A stretch of 64,000 nucleotides of DNA from Ferruginibacter sp. (GCF_028288465.1 NZ_JAQBNR010000064.1:39034-103033); one strand, 5' to 3'; shown: positions 49,833 through 59,026, counted from the first letter of the stretch. Numbers and translations: made by a program. Notes: generated by a model not told the origin, from the letters alone.

Positions 49833-49879
49833 TTTGAAAAATTAGCGACACTTGTCGTAATTTTAATGACAAATGACGC
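49833..49879 (+). promoter_or_regulatory. Toxin-antitoxin promoter with palindromic operator
   Basis: TTTG (49833-49836) and TAATTTTA (49858-49865) are spaced 21 nt apart like a Bacteroidota promoter, with one mismatch in the -7 box. Between them lies the perfect palindrome CGACA-ct-TGTCG (49846-49857). A second copy in inverted order (TGACAAATGACGC, 49867-49879; 10 of 13 bases alike) sits between the -7 box and the ATG. Two antitoxin dimers could bind here and repress their own operon. Confidence 0.65.
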
Positions 49880-49882
49880 ATA

Positions 49883-50341
49883 ATGGAAAAGCGAAATAAA
49901 CCAAAAAAAAACAATTTGATTTCTGCCGAAAGCAAAGTTAGCAAGCTGGAAGAACCTGAAGTAAGCTACAACAGGTCAGTAAAAATAATTCCGGCTGTAA
50001 AAAACTTTACCTACAGCGAATTTAAAAAAATTTCGGATAAAGCTCCCTTTACCCAGGCGGAATGGGCTTCCTTACTGCATATAAGCGAGCGCACACTGCA
50101 ACGCTATGCCAAAAACAATGGCAGTTTCGCCCCTATTAATGCAGAGCGGGCAATGCAAATTGCACAGGTCATCAATGAGGGAAAAAAAACATTTGGCAAA
50201 ACTGAATTGTTTTACAACTGGCTTAAAAGAAAACCATTGATGCTGGAAGGCCCGCTTTCTTTTGAATCTTTAACCACCGCTTATGGCATTCAGCTGGTGT
50301 TAACCCAATTAGGAAGAATCCAACACGGGATACTGGCATGA
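49883..50341 (+). CDS. Xre/ParS-type antitoxin (DUF2384 C-terminal domain)
   Basis: The 152-aa protein has a disordered, Lys-rich N-terminus and a helix-turn-helix (TQAEWASLLHISERTLQRYA, ~63-82). Its C-terminal DUF2384 domain starts at ERAMQIAQVINEGKKTF and ends in the toxin-binding part (GPLSFESLTTAYGIQLVLTQ). This is the antitoxin of Xre-RES (ParST/MbcTA) modules. It binds the RES toxin and the operator. The stop overlaps the toxin start by 4 bp (ATGA). Unlike the conserved neighbours, this pair looks accessory and inserted. Confidence 0.92.
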   Translation: MEKRNKPKKNNLISAESKVSKLEEPEVSYNRSVKIIPAVKNFTYSEFKKISDKAPFTQAEWASLLHISERTLQRYAKNNGSFAPINAERAMQIAQVINEGKKTFGKTELFYNWLKRKPLMLEGPLSFESLTTAYGIQLVLTQLGRIQHGILA

Positions 50342-50799
50342 TTGTATACAGGCTGGCTACCGAAACTTATAAAAATGACCTTTCCGGCAACGGAGCCAAA
50401 TTATTTGGCGGCAGGTGGAATTCTGTTGGTTTACCGGTGATCTATACAACCGAAAATATTTCATTAGCCGTGCTTGAAATATTGGTACGGGCTGATCCTT
50501 ATACCATTCCCTTAACTTATCACCTCATTAACATTGAAATTCCCGACAGTATTCAACCATTAATCATCGCTTCAGCTAAATTAAAAGCAATATGGAAAGA
50601 TGATATTGGCTATACACAATGGATGGGTGGTGAATTTATAAAATCCAATAAAGCCTTGCTATTGAAAGTTCCTTCTGCGGTTGTAGACCAGGAAAATAAT
50701 TTCATCCTGAATCCCAGGCATACTGATTTTAAAAAAGTGGAGATTGTTGCCGTTAAAAAGTTTATGTTCGATAAAAGACTGTTTTTAAAAGATGAATAA
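50338..50799 (+). CDS. RES-domain toxin (NAD-degrading, ParT/MbcT type)
   Basis: The 153-aa protein carries the three RES marks: Arg in MIVYRLATETYK (~5), Glu in NISLAVLEILVRAD (~45), and Ser in LLKVPSAVVDQENN (~117). GGRWNSVGLPVIYTTEN is the family's substrate-binding block. Members hydrolyse or phosphorolyse NAD+ (MbcT) or ADP-ribosylate a target (ParT), stopping growth when the antitoxin is lost. It overlaps the antitoxin by 4 bp. Its last 8 bp overlap folK, so the toxin is joined to a folate biosynthesis gene. Confidence 0.92.
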   Translation: MIVYRLATETYKNDLSGNGAKLFGGRWNSVGLPVIYTTENISLAVLEILVRADPYTIPLTYHLINIEIPDSIQPLIIASAKLKAIWKDDIGYTQWMGGEFIKSNKALLLKVPSAVVDQENNFILNPRHTDFKKVEIVAVKKFMFDKRLFLKDE

Positions 50800-51271
50800 A
50801 ACTTACTTACTGCTCGGCAGCAATATGGGTAACAGCAGGTTGCAATTACAAAAAGCCATTAAAAACATCAACCAAAAAGTAGGTAAGGTTACGCGTCAAA
50901 GTAGCCTGTATGTTACAGCAGCCTGGGGCAATACCAATCAACCCGATTTTTTAAACCAGGTGATTGTGGTAGAAACGAAATTGGCAGCCGCTGCTACTAT
51001 AGACGCTGTGCTGTTCATTGAAAAAAGCATGGGCAGGATAAGAACAACAAAGAATGCACCCCGTATTATTGACATTGATATTTTATTTTTCAACAAAGAA
51101 ATTATTGCTGAAAAAAAACTGACTGTACCACATCCGGAAATTGAAAACAGGCGCTTCGTCCTCATTCCACTGAATGAATTGTCACCAGGTTTTAAACATC
51201 CCATATCCCATAAAACAATGCACCAGTTGCTTCAGGCCTGTGCTGACCCGTTGGATGTTAAAAAGTTTTAA
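50792..51271 (+). CDS. folK: 6-hydroxymethyl-7,8-dihydropterin pyrophosphokinase (HPPK)
   Basis: The 159-aa enzyme transfers pyrophosphate to the pterin in folate synthesis. KTYLLLGSNMGNSRLQLQKA, SSLYVTAAWGNTNQPDFLN and the metal/ATP-binding APRIIDIDILFFNKE (~89-103) are diagnostic; VPHPEIENRRFVLIPL follows. The start codon overlaps the RES toxin's stop, so translation of the essential gene is coupled to the toxin operon. A deoxynucleoside kinase gene follows 41 bp later, a usual partner in Bacteroidota. Confidence 0.96.
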   Translation: MNKTYLLLGSNMGNSRLQLQKAIKNINQKVGKVTRQSSLYVTAAWGNTNQPDFLNQVIVVETKLAAAATIDAVLFIEKSMGRIRTTKNAPRIIDIDILFFNKEIIAEKKLTVPHPEIENRRFVLIPLNELSPGFKHPISHKTMHQLLQACADPLDVKKF

Positions 51272-51312
51272 TTGTTCAACTGCATAATCCACTTATTTTC
51301 GGCTTTGAAAAT

Positions 51313-51945
51313 ATGAAATACAATTTTGTTACAATAGAAGGAAATATCGGCGCCGGCAAAACTACCCTGGCGCATTTGTTAAGCAAACATTACAATGCGA
51401 GGTTGATATTGGAAGAATTTGCTGACAATCCTTTTTTGCCAAAGTTTTATGAAAACCAGCAGCAATACGCCTTTCCGCTGGAATTGTTTTTTATGGCCGA
51501 ACGCTATAAGCAATTAAAAGATTTGCTGCAAACAAAGGACATGTTTCAAAATGTTACCATTGCAGATTATCTTTTTACCAAGTGTCTGCTCTTTGCCAAA
51601 GTAAATTTGCCGGGCGAAGAATTCAGGTTGTTTCAAAAATTATTTGATATCATTTATCCGCAAATTGTACAACCGGATATTCTCATTTACCTGCACAGCC
51701 CGGTAAACGTGTTGCAGCAACACATTAAAAAACGTAATCGCGTATACGAACAAAATATTGCCAACGAATACCTGTTTTCATTACAGGAAACCTATACACA
51801 GTACATAAAACAGCATCATATAAAAACCATTTTTGTAGATGCATCCAATGCTGATTTTTTGGGTAACGACGAACATCTGAAAACTATTATTGCTGCATTG
51901 GATAAAGAATATGAAAACGGCCAGTATTTTCTTACGCTTCCCTGA
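51313..51945 (+). CDS. Deoxynucleoside (deoxyadenosine/deoxyguanosine) kinase
   Basis: The 210-aa kinase has the P-loop VTIEGNIGAGKTTLAHLLSK (~6-25), the dNK substrate block ILEEFADNPFLPKFYEN, the LFFMAERYKQLKDLL region, and the ERS-like motif in the IADYLFTKCLLFAK block. The LID region is HIKKRNRVYEQN. It phosphorylates salvaged deoxynucleosides. Length and order match the bacterial dNK family. It lies 41 bp after folK in the same operon. Confidence 0.92.
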   Translation: MKYNFVTIEGNIGAGKTTLAHLLSKHYNARLILEEFADNPFLPKFYENQQQYAFPLELFFMAERYKQLKDLLQTKDMFQNVTIADYLFTKCLLFAKVNLPGEEFRLFQKLFDIIYPQIVQPDILIYLHSPVNVLQQHIKKRNRVYEQNIANEYLFSLQETYTQYIKQHHIKTIFVDASNADFLGNDEHLKTIIAALDKEYENGQYFLTLP

Positions 51946-52010
51946 TTTAAACAATACCACGTTCTTGCCTGTTAGTTTTTTACATTTGTATAACATCAAC
52001 CAGAATAGCA

Positions 52011-53240
52011 TTGGCAAATCATCCGCTCGCAGTTTTAAAAATTACAGAATTCCGGAATTTTATTATGGGGCGCTTTGTTTTTATCATGGGGTTACGCATG
52101 ATGGGCACGCTGGTAAGCTGGTGGATGTATGAATTAACTGGTGATGCTTTTTATATCGGCATGATAGGACTTGCAGAAGCTATACCCGCAATTGGCCTGG
52201 CCCTGTATGCCGGCTACGTAATTGACCGCAGTGAAAAACGTCGACTCCTGCTGATCACGATTTCCCTTTACGCCATGTGTACGTTTATTTTGCTCGGGAC
52301 CTCCACGCAATGGTTCAGTCAGCAATTTGGTACCAAGCTGATCATTATTTTTATTTACAGCATTGTGTTTATTACCGGTGCTATCAGGGCTTTTTCCGGT
52401 CCCAGTTTTGGCGCCATAATTGCATCGCTGGTGCCAAAGCATTTGTTGATTCCCGCATCACAGTTAAGTTCTACCAGCTGGCTAATCGCCAGCATCAGCG
52501 GGCATGCACTCGCGGGTTTTTTAATTGCCTGGCTGCATGTTACCGGTACATTCGTTATCATAACGTCACTCATCATCACCGGCTTTTTATTACTGAGCCG
52601 GTTAAAGCCAAAACCGCCGGGGATGAGTTCGGAAAAGAAAACACTGGAAGCCGTAGCTGAGGGACTAAAATATGTTTTTAAAACCAAGGAAGTATTGGGT
52701 GCCATTACGCTGGATTTGTTTGCCGTATTATTTGGTGGGGCTGTTGCCATGGTACCGGTATATGCCAAAGATATTTTACATGTAGGCCCGATTGGTTTTG
52801 GATGGCTCAATGCTGCGTCTGACATAGGTTCTATCAGTATGGTAATAGCACTTACGCTAAAGCCCATGAAGAAGAAACAAGGCATTAAATTGTTTATGGC
52901 CGTAACTGGTTTTGGATTGTGCATTATTCTTTTTGGTTTATCAAAATGGTATTGGCTTTCCTTTGCAGCGTTGGTGGCAGGTGGCATATTTGATGGGGTG
53001 AGTGTTGTGGTGAGAGGCAATATTATGCAGCTAAAAACACCGGACGAATTGCGTGGCAGGGTATTGAGTGTAAACTCCATGTTCATTAATTCATCCAATG
53101 AAATCGGTCAGTTTGAGAGTGGTGTTGCCGCGAAGCTGATGGGCGTTATTCCTTCTGTAGTATTCGGTGGCTGCATGACGATTTTGGTAGTCGTCGCTAC
53201 CTGGATAAAGGCGCCATCATTAAAGAAACTGGAGTATTGA
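52011..53240 (+). CDS. MFS transporter (enterobactin-exporter-like MFS_3)
   Basis: The 409-aa protein has twelve membrane segments, and DRSEKRRLL after helix 2 is the MFS signature loop. LKTPDELRGRVLSVNSMF is characteristic of the EntS/MFS_3 branch. It would export a small molecule by proton exchange. It starts at TTG 52011; no ATG lies in range before the second membrane segment's start. A perfect -7-like box TACATTTG (51981-51988) lies 22 bp upstream, although its -33 partner is unclear. It follows the kinase gene by 65 bp. Confidence 0.85.
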   Translation: MANHPLAVLKITEFRNFIMGRFVFIMGLRMMGTLVSWWMYELTGDAFYIGMIGLAEAIPAIGLALYAGYVIDRSEKRRLLLITISLYAMCTFILLGTSTQWFSQQFGTKLIIIFIYSIVFITGAIRAFSGPSFGAIIASLVPKHLLIPASQLSSTSWLIASISGHALAGFLIAWLHVTGTFVIITSLIITGFLLLSRLKPKPPGMSSEKKTLEAVAEGLKYVFKTKEVLGAITLDLFAVLFGGAVAMVPVYAKDILHVGPIGFGWLNAASDIGSISMVIALTLKPMKKKQGIKLFMAVTGFGLCIILFGLSKWYWLSFAALVAGGIFDGVSVVVRGNIMQLKTPDELRGRVLSVNSMFINSSNEIGQFESGVAAKLMGVIPSVVFGGCMTILVVVATWIKAPSLKKLEY

Positions 53241-53387
53241 GTTACTAAAACAGCTGCAATCTCAATTGTGCACCCTGGGGCTAACAGGGAATCAGCTATC
53301 CAATATCTTCAGATAAAATTCAGGTGGTAGTAAACCATTTTGCATTCATTATCGATTAATAAAATTAAACACACCGTTATTTTAGTT

Positions 53388-54251
53388 ATGAGTAAACCAA
53401 AAATAGGCTGGGTCGGATTGGGCAATATGGGTACACCCATGGTAAACAATTTATTAAAAGCAGGTTTTGAAGTAAATGTTTTCAATCGTACCAAAAGTAA
53501 AGAACAGGCACTGGTTGAAGCGGGTGCAAGTGCTGCTGAAAGTCCGCCTCAGCTGGTGCAACATTGCGATATCATAATCACCATGTTGTCAGACGATGCT
53601 GCTGTAAAAGAAATATTTGAAGGCACAAACGGACTGCTATCAAAGCCGCAACCCGGCAAGCTCTTCATCGACATGAGTACAGTTGCCCCCGAAACATCCT
53701 GTTACCTGGCGGGTATTTGCGCCAGGCTGGGATTAGGTTTCATTGAAGCGCCGGTATCGGGCAGCGTTAAACCTGCACAGGATGGAACACTGATCATATT
53801 GGTTGGTGGCAGCGCTGAAAATTACGAAAAAGCCAAACCGGTTTTTGATGTGTTGGGTAAACTTTCTTTGCTCCTGGGAGAATCCGGCAAGGGCAGTACA
53901 GCAAAGCTGGCCATTAATTATCTGCTGGCCTTAAACCTGCAGGGGCTCGCTGAAACCGTTTTGTTTGCAGAAAAAAATGGTATCAGCAAACAGGATATGC
54001 TTACGATTATAAATGAAGGAGCTTGTGCAAACGGCATTACAAAATTAAAATCCACTTCTATTTTAAACGATGATTATCCCGCTGCTTTTGCACTGAAACA
54101 TTTGGTAAAAGATTTAAGGCTGGCAAAAGAAGCCGGCCTGGATGCACCGTTGATTACCCCCTTGTATGATGCGTTTAACAAAGCCCAACAGGCAGGATTT
54201 GGTAACGAAGATGTAATGGCAATTAAAAAATACCTTGAAAGCAATCAATAA
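53388..54251 (+). CDS. NAD(P)-dependent beta-hydroxyacid dehydrogenase family oxidoreductase
   Basis: The 287-aa protein has a Rossmann fold (KIGWVGLGNMGTPMVNNLLK), the family motif FIEAPVSGSVKPAQDGTLI (~119-137) and the catalytic lysine in GKGSTAKLAINYLLAL (~168-183). This is the 3-hydroxyisobutyrate/tartronate semialdehyde/GLYR reductase group. The frame is open from 53340, but ATG 53388 fits the family start. The substrate is not set by context. The MBL gene follows 36 bp later, so the two could form an operon. Confidence 0.9.
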   Translation: MSKPKIGWVGLGNMGTPMVNNLLKAGFEVNVFNRTKSKEQALVEAGASAAESPPQLVQHCDIIITMLSDDAAVKEIFEGTNGLLSKPQPGKLFIDMSTVAPETSCYLAGICARLGLGFIEAPVSGSVKPAQDGTLIILVGGSAENYEKAKPVFDVLGKLSLLLGESGKGSTAKLAINYLLALNLQGLAETVLFAEKNGISKQDMLTIINEGACANGITKLKSTSILNDDYPAAFALKHLVKDLRLAKEAGLDAPLITPLYDAFNKAQQAGFGNEDVMAIKKYLESNQ

Positions 54252-54287
54252 AAATGAATCGTAACTTCAAATCATAAAAACTTAACT

Positions 54288-55187
54288 ATGCAACGCAGAA
54301 CCTTTCTCCGCAATAGCAGCCTTACTTTGGCTGGTTTGGCCTTTTTAAGCAATCAAACACTGGCGCAATTTTTAGCTGACCCGGCGTGGAAAATAAAAAT
54401 GCTGAATGACACAATGGGTGTGTTTACAGAAAAAGGCGGCACCATTTTATTTATGATTGGCAAGGAAGGTTTAGTTGTTGTTGACTCGCAGTTTCCTGAA
54501 CAATCGCAGCACCTGATTGATGAATTGAAAAAGAGAAGCCAGCAGCCGTTTCAGTTATTGATTAATACACATCATCATGGCGACCATACCGCAGGCAATA
54601 TATCTTTTAAAGGTTTAGTACCTCATGTGCTGGCACATGAAAACAGCAAAAGCAACCAGGAAAGAGTAGCCAAAGAAAAAAAGAACGAAGACCAGCAGTT
54701 ATATCCTGATCACACTTATTCAACCACCTGGTGTGAGTCCGTGGGCAAAGAAGAAATCTGTATGCATTATTTTGGTGCGGCGCATACCAATGGCGACAGC
54801 TTTGTGCAATTTAAAAAAGCTAACATTGTTCACACAGGCGATTTGGTTTTTAACAGGCGTCATCCATTTGTGGACCGTTCTGCAGGTGCCAATATTGCCA
54901 GCTGGATACAGGTGCTCGAAAAAGCTGACAAAACTTTCAGCAACAAAACAACTTTTATCTGCGGCCATGCGGCTGACGGTTACGACATCATTGTTACCAA
55001 AGATGATATCAAGGCATTCAGGGATTACCTGGGCAAAGTGTTATTGTTTGTGGGCGAACAGATTAAAGCTGGTAAAACAAAAGAAGAAATTTTAAAAGCT
55101 ACAGAAATACCCGGTGCTCCTGAATGGAAGGGCGATGGCATTGAAAGGCCTTTGACCGCAGCTTATGAAGAATTGATGGCCAAATAA
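54288..55187 (+). CDS. Exported MBL-fold hydrolase with twin-arginine-like signal
   Basis: The 299-aa enzyme has the zinc motif INTHHHGDHTAGN (~96-108), the His in GAAHTNGDSFV (~163-173), the Asp in HTGDLVFNRRHPF and a last His in CGHAADG. The N-terminus MQRRTFLRNSSLTLAGLAFL has an RR pair and a hydrophobic core and ends LAQ, so it is likely Tat-exported. Quinoprotein-relay-type MBLs share this set, but the substrate is unknown. Confidence 0.87.
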   Translation: MQRRTFLRNSSLTLAGLAFLSNQTLAQFLADPAWKIKMLNDTMGVFTEKGGTILFMIGKEGLVVVDSQFPEQSQHLIDELKKRSQQPFQLLINTHHHGDHTAGNISFKGLVPHVLAHENSKSNQERVAKEKKNEDQQLYPDHTYSTTWCESVGKEEICMHYFGAAHTNGDSFVQFKKANIVHTGDLVFNRRHPFVDRSAGANIASWIQVLEKADKTFSNKTTFICGHAADGYDIIVTKDDIKAFRDYLGKVLLFVGEQIKAGKTKEEILKATEIPGAPEWKGDGIERPLTAAYEELMAK

Positions 55188-55207
55188 ATTTGATTTTATT
55201 GACGGGT

Positions 55208-55693
55208 TTATTTTGCAGTTGCCATCAGCTTTTCCAGCACATAGTAAACGATGGGGCAAAAGGTGGAATTTTTCAGCGTGAGGGGTTGCCTTTTTAACAA
55301 CACATCTTCGTTGGTATACGGGAAGCGGGCGCAATCGGATGGCCGCACTTCGTAGATACTGCAATAATTGTCGGCGCCTAAAAACGGGCAGGGTGCTGTG
55401 CGCATTACGTAATCACCATCTTCATCAACCCGCAGATAATCGTTGATCAGATCACCTTCCTTCATTTTTAAATATTTGGCAATACGTTTAATATCGGGTG
55501 TTTTTAAGCGGGGCGAATATCCCTTGCAGCAATTACCGCATTGAAGACAATCGACTTTGCTGAATGCCTCTTCATGCAGCTCCGGCAGGGCTTTCAGCAC
55601 GGTGTTTTTGTCTGCACGGTGCAGGTAATTCTTGTATAATTTATTTCTGTCACCTGATTTTTTTTCCCAGGCTCTTAAAAGTTCGTCGCTCAT
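55208..55693 (-). CDS. YkgJ-family cysteine-cluster protein
   Basis: From ATG 55693 the 161-aa protein holds the zinc- or iron-binding cluster: VDCLQCGNCCKGYSPRL (~47-63), APCPFLGADNYCSIYEVRPS (~99-118), DCARFPY and FCPIVYYVLEK. This is the UPF0153/YkgJ family, thought to bind zinc or a Fe-S cluster. Its function is not known. The longer frame up to 55744 lacks family features. It converges on the MBL gene with a 20-bp gap. Confidence 0.85.
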   Translation of the reverse strand: MSDELLRAWEKKSGDRNKLYKNYLHRADKNTVLKALPELHEEAFSKVDCLQCGNCCKGYSPRLKTPDIKRIAKYLKMKEGDLINDYLRVDEDGDYVMRTAPCPFLGADNYCSIYEVRPSDCARFPYTNEDVLLKRQPLTLKNSTFCPIVYYVLEKLMATAK

Positions 55694-56149
55694 AATGGTT
55701 GCCGTGAATATCGTGCAGCTCTTTTTTACATCTGCCTGGTTCACCCGTGCAAAGTAACGAACATAATGCCATCAAACTGAAATTGGGTTTATAATGCGCT
55801 CAAAAAAAGCGAAACTAAAAACGGTGGGAATAATATTATCTAATTCACTATTAAGCATTCGCTTAAACATAACAATAGCAGTTTATTCCACAGTTTTCCA
55901 CAGTTTTAAATGTGTGAACATATTGACACCAAATATTGTTATGATGCAGTAATTTTGCACCTTACAAAATCAGTCAGGTAATCAGTTTGCACAATATTTA
56001 ATCCGTTGAGAAAAAATATAAAGGAAACCTGCCTACTCACTGAGCAATGTTCCCAGTAGCTGAAAAAGTAAAAGAGGGCGATGCAACAATGATCCTTTCA
56101 GTACTATGCCCGGACAAAAAAAAGAGAATTTCAACCTTCAAACAGCAAT
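55694..56149. other. 456-bp intergenic leader region before gcvP
   Basis: No full gene is seen. TTTTCCACA (55894-55902) follows ATTCCACA in a tandem CCACAGTTTT repeat. TGTGTGAACA (55911-55920) lies next, so three near-DnaA-box words cluster in 40 bp. A perfect -7 box TAATTTTG is at 55950-55957, and its transcript would have a leader of about 185 nt before gcvP. A 38-codon frame (ATG 56047 to TGA 56161) overlaps the gcvP start. I find no glycine-riboswitch core. Confidence 0.5.
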
Positions 56150-59026
56150 ATGAATATTTTTGAGCAACAACAATGTGAATTTCAAGGCAGGCATATAGGA
56201 CCAAACGAAACCGAAAAAGATGCGATGTTATCCGCCATTGGCGTAAGTTCTATCGATGAACTGATTAGCAAAACCATCCCGGACGGCATCCGGATCAAGG
56301 GAGATCTCGACATACCTGCTGCTATCAGCGAGTTTGATTATTTAAACGAACTGAAAAAAACAGCCGAAAAAAATAAAGTCTTTAAAACTTACATCGGCCA
56401 GGGATATTACGATACCATCACCCCGTCGGTTATACTCAGGAATGTTTTTGAAAACCCGGGCTGGTATACACAATACACGCCTTACCAGGCAGAGATTTCG
56501 CAGGGGCGTTTGGAAAGTTTGTTAAACTACCAAACCATGGTAGCCGACCTGACCGCTTTACCAATTGCCAATGCAAGTTTGCTGGACGAAGGTACTGCAG
56601 CTGCTGAAGCGATGGCTATGCTGTTCAATCATAAAAACAAAGACCACGACCATATTACCGCACCCCAATTTTTTGTTGATGACAAGATATTTGCTCAAAC
56701 AAAAGATGTGCTGGTAACAAGAGCTGCGCCTATTGGCATTGAGCTGGTATTTGGCAATTTTGACCATGCGGTGCTGGATGAAAATTATTTTGGAGCGATT
56801 GTTCAATACCCTGACAGCGATGGAGCCGTAAGAGACTACCGCAACTTTATAACTGCGGCCCATGCTGTAAATGCGCAGGTAGTTATGGCCACCGATTTAC
56901 TGGCACTTACATTACTAACACCTCCGGGTGAATTAGGCGCTGATGTGGCCATCGGTTCTTCACAACGTTTCGGTGTGCCGATGGGATTTGGCGGACCACA
57001 TGCCGCTTTTTTTGCAACTAAAGATGAATTTAAAAGAACCATCCCCGGAAGAATAATAGGCGTTAGCGTTGATGCACTTGGTAACCGTTGCCTGCGCATG
57101 GCACTACAAACAAGAGAGCAGCACATTCGCCGGGAAAAGGCTACCAGTAATATTTGTACGGCACAAGCCCTGCTAAGTAATATGGCCGCTATGTACGCTA
57201 TTTATCATGGTCCGGATGGGTTAACCAATATTGCAAAACGCATCAGCATATTGGCGCAAACACTGAGCGACGAACTGAATGAACTTGGCTTTGACAATGA
57301 AAACGAATATTATTTTGATACGCTGAAAGTAACGGTAGCAGATGCAACGGCGGTAATAAAATCTGCTGCGGCGCAGGAAATGAATTTCCGGCTGATTGAT
57401 AATAAACACATCGGCATTTCATTAGATGAGACCACTTCACAAAGTGATGTGGTAGACATATTGCACATACTGGCAGCATCCATTAACATCGATACGGCGG
57501 TAGCTGGTTTTGATGCAGATGCCTACCTTTCAAATATTCCTTTTGCACTTACAAGAAACTCTGACTTTTTAACACACCCGGTATTCAACACTCACCGCAG
57601 CGAAAGCGAAATGATGCGGTACCTTAAATTTTTAGAGAACAAAGATCTTAGTTTAAATACTTCCATGATCAGCCTGGGCAGTTGCACCATGAAGCTGAAT
57701 GCCGCTACAGAGTTGATTCCTGTAAGCTGGCCTTCCTTCAGCAGGCTGCATCCTTTTGCTCCTGCCGATCAAACACTTGGGTATCAGCAGATTATTACTG
57801 AACTGGAAAATTATTTAAGCAAGATTACCGGCTTTGCTGCGACTTCGTTACAACCCAACAGTGGTGCACAGGGCGAATATGCTGGCCTGCTAACCATACG
57901 TGCTTATCATGAGTCAAGAGGTGAAAGTCACCGCAATGTTGTTCTGATACCTATTTCGGCACATGGCACCAATCCTGCCAGTGCAGTAATGGCGGGCATG
58001 AAGGTAGTTGTTACCAAATGCGACGAAGCAGGTAATATTGATGTAACAGATTTAAAAGCAAAAGCAGAAGAACATAAAAATGACCTGGCTGCATTGATGG
58101 TAACGTATCCTTCTACCCATGGTGTGTTTGAAGAAAGCATCATTGAAATTTGTAACACCATACATGAACATGGCGGACAGGTGTACATGGATGGAGCCAA
58201 CATGAATGCACAAGTGGGTTTAACAAGCCCGGGAATGATTGGCGCTGATGTTTGTCATTTAAACCTGCATAAAACGTTTGCGATACCACATGGTGGCGGA
58301 GGCCCCGGTGTTGGACCAATTTGTGTAGCACCACAGTTAGTTCCTTTTTTGCCAGGCCACGTTAACCTTGATAATGAAACTTCCAATACGCATGCTGTTA
58401 GTGCAGCTCCTTATGGTAGTGCAAGCATTTTATTGATCAGCTATGCATACATAAAAATGCTGGGTGCAAAAGGTTTGCGCAGTGCTACTGAGTACGCCAT
58501 ACTGAATGCCAATTACATGAAAGCAAGACTGGAAAAATACTACAAGATTTTATACTCAGGAAAAAATGGAACTGCGGCGCATGAATTTATTGTAGACCTG
58601 CGGCCCTTTAAAACCAGCGCCGGCATTGAAGCTGAAGACGTAGCTAAAAGACTAATGGATTATGGTTTTCATGCTCCTACCCTTTCTTTTCCGGTTGCTG
58701 GCACGCTTATGATTGAACCGACAGAAAGCGAAGACAAAAGTGAGCTCGATCGTTTTTGCGATGCGCTGATTGGCATTTATCATGAAATAAAAGCAATAGA
58801 AAATGGCGAGGCTGATAAAAAAGACAATGTATTAAAGAATGCACCCCATACCCAGCTTGTAATATGTGCAGATGAATGGACTAAAACTTATTCAAGAACT
58901 ACGGCAGCGTTCCCGTTGCCTTATGTAAAGCAAAATAAATTCTGGCCATCAATCGCCAGGGTGAACAATACTTATGGCGACAGAAATTTGGTTTGCACCT
59001 GTGAGCCGGTTGAAGCATATGCCTAA
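56150..59026 (+). CDS. gcvP: Glycine dehydrogenase (decarboxylating), P-protein of the glycine cleavage system
   Basis: The 958-aa PLP enzyme decarboxylates glycine and passes the aminomethyl group to the H-protein. The two halves of the classical single-chain P-protein are fused. Start FQGRHIGPNETEKDAML, then PSVILRNVFENPGWYTQYTP, the linker HPVFNTHRSESEMMRYL, and the C-terminal half with SLGSCTMKLNAATE (~506-519). The PLP lysine is in HLNLHKTFAIPHGGGGPG (~702-719). Length matches the E. coli enzyme (957 aa). GcvT and gcvH are not adjacent, which is common in Bacteroidota. Confidence 0.98.
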   Translation: MNIFEQQQCEFQGRHIGPNETEKDAMLSAIGVSSIDELISKTIPDGIRIKGDLDIPAAISEFDYLNELKKTAEKNKVFKTYIGQGYYDTITPSVILRNVFENPGWYTQYTPYQAEISQGRLESLLNYQTMVADLTALPIANASLLDEGTAAAEAMAMLFNHKNKDHDHITAPQFFVDDKIFAQTKDVLVTRAAPIGIELVFGNFDHAVLDENYFGAIVQYPDSDGAVRDYRNFITAAHAVNAQVVMATDLLALTLLTPPGELGADVAIGSSQRFGVPMGFGGPHAAFFATKDEFKRTIPGRIIGVSVDALGNRCLRMALQTREQHIRREKATSNICTAQALLSNMAAMYAIYHGPDGLTNIAKRISILAQTLSDELNELGFDNENEYYFDTLKVTVADATAVIKSAAAQEMNFRLIDNKHIGISLDETTSQSDVVDILHILAASINIDTAVAGFDADAYLSNIPFALTRNSDFLTHPVFNTHRSESEMMRYLKFLENKDLSLNTSMISLGSCTMKLNAATELIPVSWPSFSRLHPFAPADQTLGYQQIITELENYLSKITGFAATSLQPNSGAQGEYAGLLTIRAYHESRGESHRNVVLIPISAHGTNPASAVMAGMKVVVTKCDEAGNIDVTDLKAKAEEHKNDLAALMVTYPSTHGVFEESIIEICNTIHEHGGQVYMDGANMNAQVGLTSPGMIGADVCHLNLHKTFAIPHGGGGPGVGPICVAPQLVPFLPGHVNLDNETSNTHAVSAAPYGSASILLISYAYIKMLGAKGLRSATEYAILNANYMKARLEKYYKILYSGKNGTAAHEFIVDLRPFKTSAGIEAEDVAKRLMDYGFHAPTLSFPVAGTLMIEPTESEDKSELDRFCDALIGIYHEIKAIENGEADKKDNVLKNAPHTQLVICADEWTKTYSRTTAAFPLPYVKQNKFWPSIARVNNTYGDRNLVCTCEPVEAYA

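Noticed and set aside
52355..53098. 247-codon open frame antisense to the MFS gene
   Set aside because: Long only because the other strand is a membrane protein; no domain pattern.
55745..56149. Glycine riboswitch upstream of gcvP
   Set aside because: I could not find the tandem aptamer core or the usual GGAGAG-type conserved blocks; the leader remains unexplained.
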